Shown here: one piece after another, positions 15,858 to 24,561 of the stretch
Position numbering within the stretch: the first letter of the stretch is position 1
Layout of the letters: every line of letters starts with the position of its first letter
Assembly: GCF_018413645.1 (NCBI RefSeq)
Contig: NZ_JAHCDA010000002.1
Location: forward strand, 186,001 to 250,000
Direction: 5' to 3'
DNA length: 64,000 nt
Source of the DNA: Roseococcus pinisoli
GTDB taxonomy: Bacteria; Pseudomonadota; Alphaproteobacteria; Acetobacterales; Acetobacteraceae
The notes under the pieces: model-generated
Seen by the model: only the letters and a program-made list of their open reading frames with translations
Told to the model about the DNA's origin: nothing
The model's database searches: none
Translations under genes and position numbers: made by a program

Positions 15858-18176
15858 TTATTGGCGGTTCACGCGCCGGCCGATGTTGAGGCGTGGCGTG
15901 ACAGGCGTTCCGGCGACCTCACGCTCTTCTCGCGTCCTGACCTCCTGCTGCTCGGCAGTAGCGCCGCGCTCAGTGAAGCCGTACCGGTAGAAGAGCTGGA
16001 GCCCTCGGCCGCTATCGACCGGAGCCAGGACGAGGCGGGGCGCGTTCTGCATCGACGCTGGCAGCGCCGCCTGGATCGCGGTGCGGGCGCCATCCATGTC
16101 GGTCGGGAGGCGAACCTCCTTGCCGTCAATGTTCACCGTGCCGCCCAGCTCGAAGTAGACCGGGCCGTCCCCGTTACGCCCAGGCGCGGCGGTCGCCCCC
16201 TGGAGCACCACGGGGTAGAGCCCTTGGCCCGAGCGGCCCATGTCGATCCCCAGGCCCAGCCGCCCGCCGTTCGCGAGGAACCCGCCGAAGACGCGCTGGG
16301 CGTCCGACAGGTCGCGCACCGAGGTCCGCAGGGTGTTCTCGGGCTGGCCGGTGGAGGGGTTCGTCACGGCCACGCCGCCGCGAACCACGGGCTCGCCATC
16401 AGCATGGCGGTCGGCGTTGGTGCGGCGCAGGGAGGCGATGATCGCGCCGTCCGCGCCGGGACGCAGCTCGATGCGATCCCCCAAGTCCTTCACTGAGTTG
16501 GTCACCGCGTTGTCCACGGAGCTACCCAGGGCGGACGCCACGCGCGCCGCGCTGTCGGCGGAGCCGTTCACGCGCGCCTCCAGGTCGGCGTCCATGCGGA
16601 CGGAGTACCCCTGCCGAAGCATCGTGTTCCAGAACCCGCTGTTCTGGCCGACCCATTCGTTGAGCCCATTCTGGATCAGCGTCCGCCGCCGCGTCTCGCC
16701 CTGCGCCTGGGACTGCTGGCTGAGCAGCCGGTGCAGAGGTACGGCATCCGCCGCGCGGCGGGCATCATTGCCGCCCATTGAGCTGAGCGCCGAGAACGCC
16801 CGGTCGAGCGCCTCCGGAGAGATGTCCGCCCGGTCGGCCAGGATGCGATAGAGCGCCCGCTGCTCCTCAGACACGAAGCTCAGAGCCCGCTCACGCGAGG
16901 AGCCCGTGGCCGTCTCGATAGAGCGGTAGTAGCGAAAGGCGGCCTTCTGCGCTTCGGGGTCATTGAAGTTGGCGAGCGCGCTGCGCGCCTGTTCCTGCAT
17001 GACGTCCGACTGAGCGCCCAGGCGGGCGACGATGCGGCCCACCTGATCCGGCTGCGTCAGCAGCGAGACGCGGGGCTGCCCCTCCGCCACCGGGAGTGCT
17101 TGGAGGAAGCTGTCGATGTTCTGTCGGGCGAAGCTCGGGTCCGGCGTCATGCCGCCCGTGGCCATCAAGCGCATCTGCTCGACGTTGGCCTCGCGCTGAC
17201 GAAGCGGAGCCAGGGCGGAGGTCACCGCGCGCCGAGCCGCCGCGTATTCGTTCTGTCCGCCGTGCTGCCCATACAGGGTTTCGATCTCCGGGAGCAGCTC
17301 GGTGAGCTGCGTGGAGGTCGTGGCGGTCGAGATGCGGTCTCGCATGGTGGTCCAGGCCGTCGAGCCCGCCACGGTGTTCGCCCGTTGGAGGCGGTTGTTG
17401 AGCTGGGTTTCCAGCTCCATGCCGGCCTGGGGGTTGGCCTCGAAGAACGACATCCCGTTCGGACCCGAGCCGCGCGTGCGGAGGATCGAGAGGGTCCGCT
17501 CGATGCCCGCCGGGGTCGCCGGGGTCGCAGCGAGGATCGCGGAGGTCACAGTGGCCTGGGCCCGCTGAGGCTCATGGGGGTTCAGGGTGCGAGCCTGGGA
17601 GACCCAGCGCCCGACATCCTCGACGCCCCAGGAGCCCGCCTGGACGGACCTGCCGATGACCCCGTTGAGGGCCTGGGAGTTGTCCTCCAGCGTGGCCCGC
17701 ACGCTTTCCCCCCGATGCCGGGTGACCCCCATGTCCACCGCCCGGAAGAGCGTGGAGAGGGCCGTGCGGTCGAAGATGGGGTCGCCACTGCCGCGCCCGA
17801 CGTTCTCCTTGACCCAGTCGTTCGTCAGGGCGCGGAGGTCAGCACCTGCCGGGGCCCGGTCGAAGACCTCGGAGGTCCAGCGGGTGGCGAGGTCCATGCC
17901 GTGACGCTGGCCGCGAACCTCAGCGGCGGTGCGCCGATAGACGCCGTACTGCTGGCGCTCCGGGTTTTCCCCGCGCCCCGAAAGGATGTCTGCGGCGGCT
18001 TCATTTTGGAGCGTCGTCCGCAGCTCCTGGGCGTCCTGCTGAGCGATGAGCGCATCGGTCTGCATGTCGACGCGCTGCTGTTGACCAGCGGCGGTGATCA
18101 TTGAGTTGAGCGAATTGAAGGCCCCGCCAAAGGCGCCGAAAGCCATCTGGATCGCGGCCAGCCGATTGTCGGCCAT
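15858..18176 (-). CDS. T7 gp15-like internal virion protein
   Basis: 772 aa, close to the 747 aa of T7 gp15, with CCAGGAG before the ATG. It is almost wholly helical, rich in Ala, Arg and Gln, with no membrane segment or signal. It begins with a motif (AFGAFGGAFNSLNSMITAAGQQQ) and a Gln-rich helix typical of podovirus internal core proteins. In T7, gp14-gp15-gp16 are ejected to form the channel for DNA entry. Here the gp14-like gene is directly upstream, in the T7 order, but no gp16 or head gene follows. Confidence 0.65.
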   Translation of the reverse strand: MADNRLAAIQMAFGAFGGAFNSLNSMITAAGQQQRVDMQTDALIAQQDAQELRTTLQNEAAADILSGRGENPERQQYGVYRRTAAEVRGQRHGMDLATRWTSEVFDRAPAGADLRALTNDWVKENVGRGSGDPIFDRTALSTLFRAVDMGVTRHRGESVRATLEDNSQALNGVIGRSVQAGSWGVEDVGRWVSQARTLNPHEPQRAQATVTSAILAATPATPAGIERTLSILRTRGSGPNGMSFFEANPQAGMELETQLNNRLQRANTVAGSTAWTTMRDRISTATTSTQLTELLPEIETLYGQHGGQNEYAAARRAVTSALAPLRQREANVEQMRLMATGGMTPDPSFARQNIDSFLQALPVAEGQPRVSLLTQPDQVGRIVARLGAQSDVMQEQARSALANFNDPEAQKAAFRYYRSIETATGSSRERALSFVSEEQRALYRILADRADISPEALDRAFSALSSMGGNDARRAADAVPLHRLLSQQSQAQGETRRRTLIQNGLNEWVGQNSGFWNTMLRQGYSVRMDADLEARVNGSADSAARVASALGSSVDNAVTNSVKDLGDRIELRPGADGAIIASLRRTNADRHADGEPVVRGGVAVTNPSTGQPENTLRTSVRDLSDAQRVFGGFLANGGRLGLGIDMGRSGQGLYPVVLQGATAAPGRNGDGPVYFELGGTVNIDGKEVRLPTDMDGARTAIQAALPASMQNAPRLVLAPVDSGRGLQLFYRYGFTERGATAEQQEVRTREEREVAGTPVTPRLNIGRRVNRQ

Positions 18177-18238
18177 GGTGTGGTTCTCCTGGAGAAAGCG
18201 AATGAAGTAAGCCGACCCTCGGCCCGGCTCCGGGGTGA

Positions 18239-19249
18239 CTATCGAAGGACGCTCTGGCGCAGCGCCTCGTAACGAGCCGCTTCCCGTGCTGTCTGGCGCT
18301 GCTGGTTGAAGTAGTTGCCCGCCACCTGGAGCCCGCTGTTGACCACCGAGAAAATCCCGTTGGTCACCGCCATGCTCGCTGCCAGCTCCGCCTGACGCTG
18401 CTGGATGCCCAGCACGTTGGCCTGAGAGGCGATGGTGGCGTTCTGCGTGGTGGCGCCGATGCGCTTCGCCGCGATGTCCACCCCGGCGTTGTGCCGGTCG
18501 CGCTCGATGGCGCGGTCCTGGAGGTCCAGGGCGACGGTCTGGAGGGCGGCCTTGCGCTCGCTCGACACGAGGTTCGCGCGCTCGCCCTCGATCTGCTCCA
18601 CCTGCCCCTGGAGGTCCAACAGCGAGGACGCTGTGGAGATGCCCGCCTTCTGGCGGTCCAGGTCGAGGGTGGCCATCGCCTCGCGGCTGCCGCGCTGTGC
18701 CTCGCCGATGTCGGCGCCTTCCGTGTGGGCGATCCCTCGGGCCAGCGCCAGGACGGTCGTGCCGGACAAGCCGGCTTCCGCCTGGATGGCGTCGAGGGTT
18801 CCCAGGGCCGCAGCGGCTTCCGCCATGGTCTTGGCCTGGGTGTTCACCGTTTCGGCACGGGCGGACGCTCGCTGGATCGCAATGCCGCGCATGGTGAGGT
18901 CGGCGTTGGCGAGCACCAGGTCTGCGTCCACCCCGGCGCGCAGGGCGGCCGACGCGAGGGCCCCCCGGCGGGTCTTGAGGTCGTCCTGGGCGATCCCCAG
19001 TTCGGCCCGCGAAAGCGCGTTGCTGTACGCGGCGTCGTCTAGCTGGAGCATCGTGGAGTCGTACTGGCTTTCAGCGACGAGCTTGTTCAGCTCGCCCATC
19101 TGCTGCTGGAGCCCGAGCTGCTTGGCCTGTTCGGCGGCTTGCTGGGCGCTGAGCTTGGCGGAGGACGACGCGGCGCTGGCACCTGCGGCGGCTTGGCCGG
19201 CCGCCGAGGCGACCGACAGGCCCGCGATAATTGCGGTTTCGACACCCAT
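18239..19249 (-). CDS. T7 gp14-like internal virion protein
   Basis: 336 aa. The N-terminus is Ala/Gly/Ser-rich and hydrophobic (AIIAGLSVASAAGQAAAGASAASSS), followed by long coiled-coil-like helices rich in Gln, Leu and Ala, and a C-terminal FSVVNSGLQVAGNYFNQQ. This layout matches the gp14-type protein that forms the outer-membrane part of the T7 ejection channel, though it is longer than T7 gp14. It starts directly after the preceding stop and lies upstream of the gp15-like gene. Confidence 0.6.
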   Translation of the reverse strand: MGVETAIIAGLSVASAAGQAAAGASAASSSAKLSAQQAAEQAKQLGLQQQMGELNKLVAESQYDSTMLQLDDAAYSNALSRAELGIAQDDLKTRRGALASAALRAGVDADLVLANADLTMRGIAIQRASARAETVNTQAKTMAEAAAALGTLDAIQAEAGLSGTTVLALARGIAHTEGADIGEAQRGSREAMATLDLDRQKAGISTASSLLDLQGQVEQIEGERANLVSSERKAALQTVALDLQDRAIERDRHNAGVDIAAKRIGATTQNATIASQANVLGIQQRQAELAASMAVTNGIFSVVNSGLQVAGNYFNQQRQTAREAARYEALRQSVLR

Positions 19250-19252
19250 GAG

Positions 19253-19744
19253 TCAGGCGCTCAGGCGCCGGAGCGCGGCAAGGCGGCGCGCAGCCTCCGC
19301 TTGACTGAGGACGGCGAGATTGGCCCTGCGAAGGTCGAGACCGCTCCCGTTGCGGTAGCAGACGACTTGCCCGCGCTTGGCGCCCGCGATGATCCTGGCG
19401 AGGACCGCCGTGGGCCGTTCTCCGTTCTGACGCGCAACGTGCGCCAGCCGGCCGGCTCCGCAGACGACGCGCCCATTCCGTCGCTGGCCGTTGAGGTTCC
19501 AGCCCCAGCGGTCGCCATGCGAAGCACGGACCTCGGCCCAATCCGAGGCGTCGAGGGTCATCCATTTGCCGGTGCCATAGGTGCCGCCGAGGGCGACGAA
19601 GACGGTCTTGCCATCCTCGGAAGCACGGACGACGGGGTCGGGACGAAGTTCTACGGGACGGACGAAGCGCCGTTTGGCGCGCTGCGGAGGGGCCTGGGTG
19701 CGATGGCCGGGTGAGGAAGGATTGGTCTGCACGGAATGCTCCAT
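19253..19744 (-). CDS. HNH/AP2-type homing-endonuclease-like protein
   Basis: 163 aa from ATG 19744; a GTG at 19732 with GGAG upstream is an alternative. The C-terminal part (GKRGQVVCYRNGSGLDLRRANLAVLSQAEAA) has the Asn/Asp-Leu-Arg-x-x-Asn-Leu core and strand pattern of phage HNH and AP2-associated endonucleases. The invariant His pair is not obvious. It is probably a homing endonuclease relative inserted upstream of the virion genes, possibly inactive. Its stop is four bases from the next start. Confidence 0.5.
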   Translation of the reverse strand: MEHSVQTNPSSPGHRTQAPPQRAKRRFVRPVELRPDPVVRASEDGKTVFVALGGTYGTGKWMTLDASDWAEVRASHGDRWGWNLNGQRRNGRVVCGAGRLAHVARQNGERPTAVLARIIAGAKRGQVVCYRNGSGLDLRRANLAVLSQAEAARRLAALRRLSA

Positions 19745-19920
19745 GGGATGGAGCGCCGTGACGCCTCCCCGCTCGCCGGGGTGGCTGCGGGACGGCGCTC
19801 GGGTGTCGTGGTGGCGGGCGCGGTGATGGCCCATGGACGGGCGGTGGCGGGCCGCGAGGATTGCACGGCGGCTCGGCCAGATGCTGTTGTGTAGCGAGAC
19901 GGTCCGAGGGGAGTCGGCGC

Positions 19921-20169
19921 TTGAACTACTGTACGTGGCTCTGCGTTAAGAACGACGGTGTGTTCTGGTTCGGCGTCTTCCTGACCGTCTTAGGGGGCCT
20001 TATCGGGCTGGGCGTGCTGCCTGGGGCCTCGGGCAGCTCCAACTTCGGGAATGGAGTAGCGTTCGCAGCAGGAGTTGGCGTGGTGGTCTGGCGCCTGTGC
20101 GTGGGGCGTGCCGCAGGAGAGCGGCTCCGGCGCGAGTGTTCGCTGTTGCCGGAAGAGCGACTTGAGTAG
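19921..20169 (+). CDS. Small two-helix membrane protein, possible
   Basis: 82 aa from TTG 19921 with GGGGAG upstream. It has two hydrophobic segments (WFGVFLTVLGGLIGLGVL and VAFAAGVGVVVWRL) and a charged C-terminus. It is the only plus-strand gene in this part of the element. Holin-like topology, but no lysis partner is nearby, so the role is unknown. Confidence 0.4.
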   Translation: MNYCTWLCVKNDGVFWFGVFLTVLGGLIGLGVLPGASGSSNFGNGVAFAAGVGVVVWRLCVGRAAGERLRRECSLLPEERLE

Positions 20170-20206
20170 CTCCGCCAGGGGCCGGGCTTTGCGTCGGGTG
20201 CGGTGA

Positions 20207-20440
20207 CTAAGTCGCGCGGCCAGCGAGAACAGCGCGGTAGCTGTTGAGCGCGTCGGCCAATTCGCCCTTCTGGGCCAGCCACGCGGCGACCCGCAGGGCG
20301 GTGCGCATGGCGTCCGTGGGCGTGACATAGGGATGGCTCAGGGCGGCGCGGTGGCCGTTTGCCACGGCCATCAGGTTCGCGCTGTCTTCTTGCGTGGCGC
20401 GGATTGCGATGAAGGGCTTCGATGTGGACTGGCTGGGCAT
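20207..20440 (-). CDS. Small hypothetical phage protein
   Basis: 77 aa with a clear CGGAGG ribosome site before the ATG. Soluble and helical (TPTDAMRTALRVAAWLAQKGELADALNSYRAVL), reminiscent of small regulatory or structural subunits. No family recognised. Confidence 0.5.
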   Translation of the reverse strand: MPSQSTSKPFIAIRATQEDSANLMAVANGHRAALSHPYVTPTDAMRTALRVAAWLAQKGELADALNSYRAVLAGRAT

Positions 20441-20604
20441 GGTGCCTCCGGGTGCGTGATCGGGTTATCTAAAAAGACAGGTCGACAGGGGGGCGCGCAT
20501 TCGCGCGACGGTGAGATGCCGCTTGGGCGGGCGCCGCACGGCGTGGGCGGGGCTTCTGTAATAGGGTCAGAGAATTGACACACAGGATAACGCCAGCCCG
20601 CCGC

Positions 20605-20627
20605 ACCCGTAGTTTTTTCCTACGGGT
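20605..20627. terminator. Hairpin at the end of the BRO gene
   Basis: A perfect 8-bp stem (ACCCGTAG / CTACGGGT) with a TTTTTTC loop. It contains the stop codon of the minus-strand BRO gene in one arm. It may terminate or attenuate transcription between that gene and the next. Confidence 0.4.
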
Positions 20628-21348
20628 AGGTCAGCCACCGCGACGATCTGCTTCTCGTCCCCGGCCAGTCGAACAGCGTCCTGGCGAACGCCGATAAGGA
20701 CAGATGGTCGGCCCGAGCGGCCACGGCTGCGGAGCCCGCCACCTGCTGTTCGGTCTCCTCCAGACGCTGCTTGGTCAGGAGGAGGGTCCCCTCCAGGACG
20801 CGCACCTGGTTCTCCGCCGCAATCCGCTGGTCGCGTTCGGCGATCACCGCAGTCCTCGCGGCATCCAACTGCTGTTCCAGCGCGGCTGTCTTCTGAGTTC
20901 GGAGCGCGTCGAGGTCATTCAGGTCCAGGCCGTGGGCCACTGGATCTTTCAGCAGCTCTTCGCCCCGGACATAAACGCCGTCCTTGCGGATTGCGGGGAG
21001 GACGTCGCGCGTCACCCAGTCCTGGAACTTGCGGACAGCGTCGCTGCGCTCCGGGCGGGCACGCAGGATGAGCTTGTAGAGTCCGCCCTCCGAAAGGAGC
21101 CACATCCGTCGGGCCATCACGACGCCCCCGTCTGGTGAACCTACGGGGAGGTCGTCCACCATTTCCTGTCGCTTCTCGTCATCGGCGATGCGCTTGGCAT
21201 GGTGTCGGAACGATCCGTCCGTACCAGGTCGAAGGCCGGTCGCCCGGCACGCGTCCGCGTGGACGAACCAGGGACTCCCCTCGATCTCCACCACGCGCAC
21301 CTTCGCGCCGGTCTCGGGGAACACGAACAGGCTGTTGGAGGTGGACAT
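20620..21348 (-). CDS. BRO-family phage antirepressor-like protein
   Basis: 242 aa from ATG 21348. The N-terminal Bro-N domain is recognisable (NSLFVFPETGAKVRVVEIEG, WFVHADACRATGL, HHAKRIADDEKR, VVMARRMWLLSEGGLYKLILRA, FQDWVTRDVLPAIRKDG). A coiled coil (DALRTQKTAALEQQLDAARTA...) and a short C-terminal remnant of a KilA-C/ANT type domain (LSLSAFARTLF) follow. The C-terminal domain ends early, so the protein may be truncated. Such proteins modulate phage repressors or early gene expression. Confidence 0.75.
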   Translation of the reverse strand: MSTSNSLFVFPETGAKVRVVEIEGSPWFVHADACRATGLRPGTDGSFRHHAKRIADDEKRQEMVDDLPVGSPDGGVVMARRMWLLSEGGLYKLILRARPERSDAVRKFQDWVTRDVLPAIRKDGVYVRGEELLKDPVAHGLDLNDLDALRTQKTAALEQQLDAARTAVIAERDQRIAAENQVRVLEGTLLLTKQRLEETEQQVAGSAAVAARADHLSLSAFARTLFDWPGTRSRSSRWLTYP

Positions 21349-21457
21349 CAGGCGGCTTCCTTCTGGATGAGCTTGGAGGCGAACGCCCACGGCTTCGGCG
21401 GGCAGAGCATGGGTAGGCGCAGGGGCGCGGCGAGCGCGGCCCGCTCCCAGGGAAAAA

Positions 21458-21520
21458 TCCTGGGAGGTCGCCCACCATCTCCTGCCGCTTCTCGTCGTCA
21501 CCAAGTCGCTTCGCGCTGTG
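21458..21520 (-). pseudogene. Fragment of a second Bro-N domain
   Basis: The 21 codons HSAKRLGDDEKRQEMVG-DLPG closely match HHAKRIADDEKRQEMVD-DLPV of the adjacent BRO protein. No start, domain remainder or continuation is visible. This is a leftover of a duplicated or recombined BRO gene just upstream of the intact one. Confidence 0.6.
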
Positions 21521-21811
21521 CATGAGGGGTTGCGCCCCGAATCCGCGCACTCCATCATGCAAGCACCCCACGAGATGGCCTGGGGAAGCGGATGCGGAGG
21601 GCGCAATCCCCGCTCAGCAGCGTCCCCGGGCCACCTTCCTTCATGGCAGCGCGTCTCGCCGCCGCCATTCGCGATGCGGGCGCGCAGACCGTACGGGCCT
21701 TATCTGCCTCCCTTATGGAGACCTAGGGGTGCACCAATGGATGTGCCGCGATGGACCAGACCACGAACCAGCGACCGTCCTCACGCTTGGATGGAAGCGC
21801 GGAGGCGCGCG

Positions 21812-23122
21812 TCAGAGCGCAGGGGTCATGCGCTCCGCGTCGTCCTCGGCGATCTTCACCATCGCCATGCCCCGGACGCCTATGACGGCCCGGAAGCTTT
21901 CCTCCATGATCCGCTGCGCCGCGTCCGCGTGGATCGCAGGGACCACGACGGCGTCATGGACGGGGAGGGCAACGATACTCTTCGACCGCATCCGCTCCAG
22001 CGCGCACAGGAGCGCTGTTGCCTCCAGGCACATCGCATGAAGACCGAACTCGGTTCCTGTGATCGTCTCAATGGGAGGATGAGCCTTGAAGATGGCGCCT
22101 CGCACGTCGCGCCAACGAGCAGTCTTCCCGAATAGCTCCCGAACTCCCTGGGGGAACCGTGTGACTTCGTCGTGGGCTACAAGGAGTGCGCCCACCGCCG
22201 TCTTCAAGGCGTCCCGACGCCAAGGCCCGATGGACGCATAGAGGTCGCCGTCAGGAGGCTCGCTGCCGCAGTGCGCATACGCGATGCGCAGCCACGCTGC
22301 CGACCAGTCCACCGCCGCAACGCGCTCGCCGCCGATGCGAAGACGGCGCAGCCGAGCCCGCCCCGGCATGGGCTGCCAGAAGCCGCCATAGAGGCGCCCG
22401 CCAGCCGCGAAGTCCTCGGCACTGTTGGGGACGATGGGGCGGTTGAAGATACGACGAAGGCGGCGTTCGGTGGTGTCCACGGGTGGTCCATCTGCGGTCA
22501 CGATCAGGTCCGTCTCTGCGAGCCAGGAGTTCAGCGCCTCCACCTCCCGCCGGAGTGCCTGGGTTTGCGCAGTGTCGGCATACTCAACCAGGTCGCCCCG
22601 GTCCTGCCGCTCCCGTTTGGCGTCGCGAAGTACCAGCACTTCCTGATGACCAGCGGCAGTGCGCACGTCTGCGAGCAAGGCGCCGTGCGCTGCGATCATT
22701 TCCGCGAAGCGCGAAGTCGGGTGCAGCGTGGAGCGCCTTCCGACCCTCCCGATCTCCAGCGACGCCAGCCCCGCGACTTGAAGCCCCTGCACGGCGGCTC
22801 GCATCATCGGCACGGGCAGGGGGGTGACAGCATATCGGGACGCCTCAGCGGGGCCCCTGGGCTTCGCCAGGGACACCGCGAGGCCGCCCGGGTAACCGCC
22901 GAGATGCGCCTTCGCCAAGCCGGCTGAGAGGCTTTCCACCGTCTGCTGCCAACGCGCTGCCGCTAGAGCGCGCATGGCCCGCTGACGGACCTGGAGGCCG
23001 TCCAGCGTGGTCCGCACCGCACGCGCCAAGGATTTCCCGGCGGGCGTCGTGAATGCGAGGTTCGGCACGTGCCACGCTTCGCGCGCAGGAGGCGGGGCAT
23101 CGGCAGTCGATAGGTCGGACAT
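21812..23122 (-). CDS. Family-A polymerase-like (palm motif) phage replication protein
   Basis: 436 aa from ATG 23122, coupled to the previous gene (TGATG); a GTG one codon earlier also exists. The second half carries RVAAVDWSAAWLRIAYA, resembling polymerase motif A (DYSxIELRxxA), and LHAMCLEATALLCAL...VALPVHDAVVVP, resembling motif C (VHDE) with its preceding helix. No exonuclease domain is visible, and the first half includes a helix-turn-helix-like part. It is probably a compact polymerase-derived replication protein; catalytic competence is uncertain because the second motif C acid is replaced (HDA). Confidence 0.5.
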   Translation of the reverse strand: MSDLSTADAPPPAREAWHVPNLAFTTPAGKSLARAVRTTLDGLQVRQRAMRALAAARWQQTVESLSAGLAKAHLGGYPGGLAVSLAKPRGPAEASRYAVTPLPVPMMRAAVQGLQVAGLASLEIGRVGRRSTLHPTSRFAEMIAAHGALLADVRTAAGHQEVLVLRDAKRERQDRGDLVEYADTAQTQALRREVEALNSWLAETDLIVTADGPPVDTTERRLRRIFNRPIVPNSAEDFAAGGRLYGGFWQPMPGRARLRRLRIGGERVAAVDWSAAWLRIAYAHCGSEPPDGDLYASIGPWRRDALKTAVGALLVAHDEVTRFPQGVRELFGKTARWRDVRGAIFKAHPPIETITGTEFGLHAMCLEATALLCALERMRSKSIVALPVHDAVVVPAIHADAAQRIMEESFRAVIGVRGMAMVKIAEDDAERMTPAL

Positions 23123-23775
23123 CACGGGTCCATCTCTTCCTTAGACCGTGCGGTGCGACTGGCGCGGTCGCGGGCGCGCAGATACTTTGCGTGGGCTTGC
23201 GCTCGCCGCGCCTCCTGAATTTCGGATGCAGGAACGGCCTGTTCTTTGGGAACCATGAGTCGGCCCACCTGATAGGTCTGGAGGCGCCGCCGCCAATCAC
23301 CGATAGGCAATTCCATAGGCTGCCCCCGCCCCACCGGCACCAATGGCCCTCTCGCCTCCTCGGTGGATTGAGCCGGCGCCTCGGCCTCGGGGGCAGGGCT
23401 ATGATCTTCTTGCCGGCAGGTGCCCCGACGCCCGGGGCTGCCGCCCCGTGGCCCAATGGGTCGAGGTGACGCGTCGCGGAGCCTCGGGCCATCCGGGAGG
23501 CGCCGTGCGAGTGCGTTGAGCGCGTCCGCCATCGTCGGTCCCGATGCCAGTTCCCTGTCCCCACTGACCGCCAGCACCCGACGCCCAAGACGGATGACGT
23601 GGAGGTCAGCCAGGACTTCGTCCGCGTCGCGCCAACAATACTCCGGCTCCAAAGCATAATACTCCTCCCCCAAATCGGTGAGGCAGAGCGAAACTCGGAA
23701 CGGCCTGGGCATGGCCCAAAATTGGATCACGCGCGCGTCATACTCGTTGAAAGGGCCCAGAAAGCTCTTAGGCAT
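23122..23775 (-). CDS. Hypothetical protein with duplicated alpha/beta module
   Basis: 217 aa from ATG 23775 with GGAGATT upstream. Residues about 45-85 (DLHVIRLGRRVLAVSGDRELASGPTMADALNALARRLP, in two stretches) match a segment of the 113-aa product of 24562-24903 (GLHVFRKGAQVLAVVGEEVLASGRNMAETLATLEAWIP). The remainder is charged and Pro/Arg-rich. The pair seem to share a small regulatory or binding module of unknown function. It is directly upstream of, and coupled to, the polymerase-like gene. Confidence 0.5.
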   Translation of the reverse strand: MPKSFLGPFNEYDARVIQFWAMPRPFRVSLCLTDLGEEYYALEPEYCWRDADEVLADLHVIRLGRRVLAVSGDRELASGPTMADALNALARRLPDGPRLRDASPRPIGPRGGSPGRRGTCRQEDHSPAPEAEAPAQSTEEARGPLVPVGRGQPMELPIGDWRRRLQTYQVGRLMVPKEQAVPASEIQEARRAQAHAKYLRARDRASRTARSKEEMDP

Positions 23776-23878
23776 TCGCCAATCTCCCGCGCAGTGGCGA
23801 AGACCATACCGCTGGCTTATTGCTCGTATAGTTCGCGACCTGGCGTCGTGCAGTATGCGTATTGCTGTCGATGAGCGC

Positions 23879-24556
23879 CTATTCGGACTCCGACCGTTGG
23901 TTCCGAAGCGCAGCTTCTGGCGCGTCCGCATTCTGCCGCGTTTCTGATGCTGCTGCCTTGACGCGCTGGACAACGCTGGACCCGACCCCCACCTCTCGCG
24001 CAACTCGCAGAATGCCGTGCCCCAGGGCCAAGCGTTCACGGATCGCCGCCTCCTTGTCCGCGGACACGCTGGGCCGGCCGATGGGTTTCTTGTTTGGACG
24101 CGGCCCATGCTTCTTCACATGCGCGAGGCCGGCGATAATCCGGTCGCGGATCAGGCCGCGCTCAAGCTCGGCAAAGACTGCGGCGATCCCGAACATGGCT
24201 TTCCCATACGGCGACGTCGTATCCAGAGCTTGGCGCTCAACAAAGACATCCACACCTGCGCTGTGCAGGTCGTCCAGGGCGGTAAGCGCAGTAGCGGATG
24301 AGCGTCCAAGGCGGTCCACTGCCCACACCATCAGCACGTCGAAGCGGCGCCGCACAGCGTCCTTGAGCATTTTGTCGAAGCCAGGGCGCTTATCTCGCCC
24401 CTTCGCACCGCTTATGCCGGCGTCCTCATATTCGGCGACCACCTTCCAGCCGCGCCGCTCCGCGATTTCTGTGAGCGCGTGACGCTGGTTCTCCGTGGTC
24501 TGTCCATCGGTGCTGACGCGGAGATAGAACGCGGCGCGTTCGGGTTTGCTGGCCAT
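23879..24556 (-). CDS. Serine recombinase (resolvase/invertase family)
   Basis: 225 aa from ATG 24556. It contains the catalytic-domain motifs AAFYLRVSTDGQT (nucleophile Ser), YEDAGISGAKGRDKRPGFDKML, VWAVDRLGRS and FAELERGLIRDRI. A C-terminal helix-turn-helix follows (KEAAIRERLALGHGILRVAREVGVGSSVVQRVK, in two stretches). The size fits a resolvase/DNA invertase rather than a large integrase. It may resolve element multimers or invert DNA. No obvious pair of res or inversion sites was seen nearby. Confidence 0.9.
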   Translation of the reverse strand: MASKPERAAFYLRVSTDGQTTENQRHALTEIAERRGWKVVAEYEDAGISGAKGRDKRPGFDKMLKDAVRRRFDVLMVWAVDRLGRSSATALTALDDLHSAGVDVFVERQALDTTSPYGKAMFGIAAVFAELERGLIRDRIIAGLAHVKKHGPRPNKKPIGRPSVSADKEAAIRERLALGHGILRVAREVGVGSSVVQRVKAAASETRQNADAPEAALRNQRSESE

Positions 24557-24561
24557 GTGGA

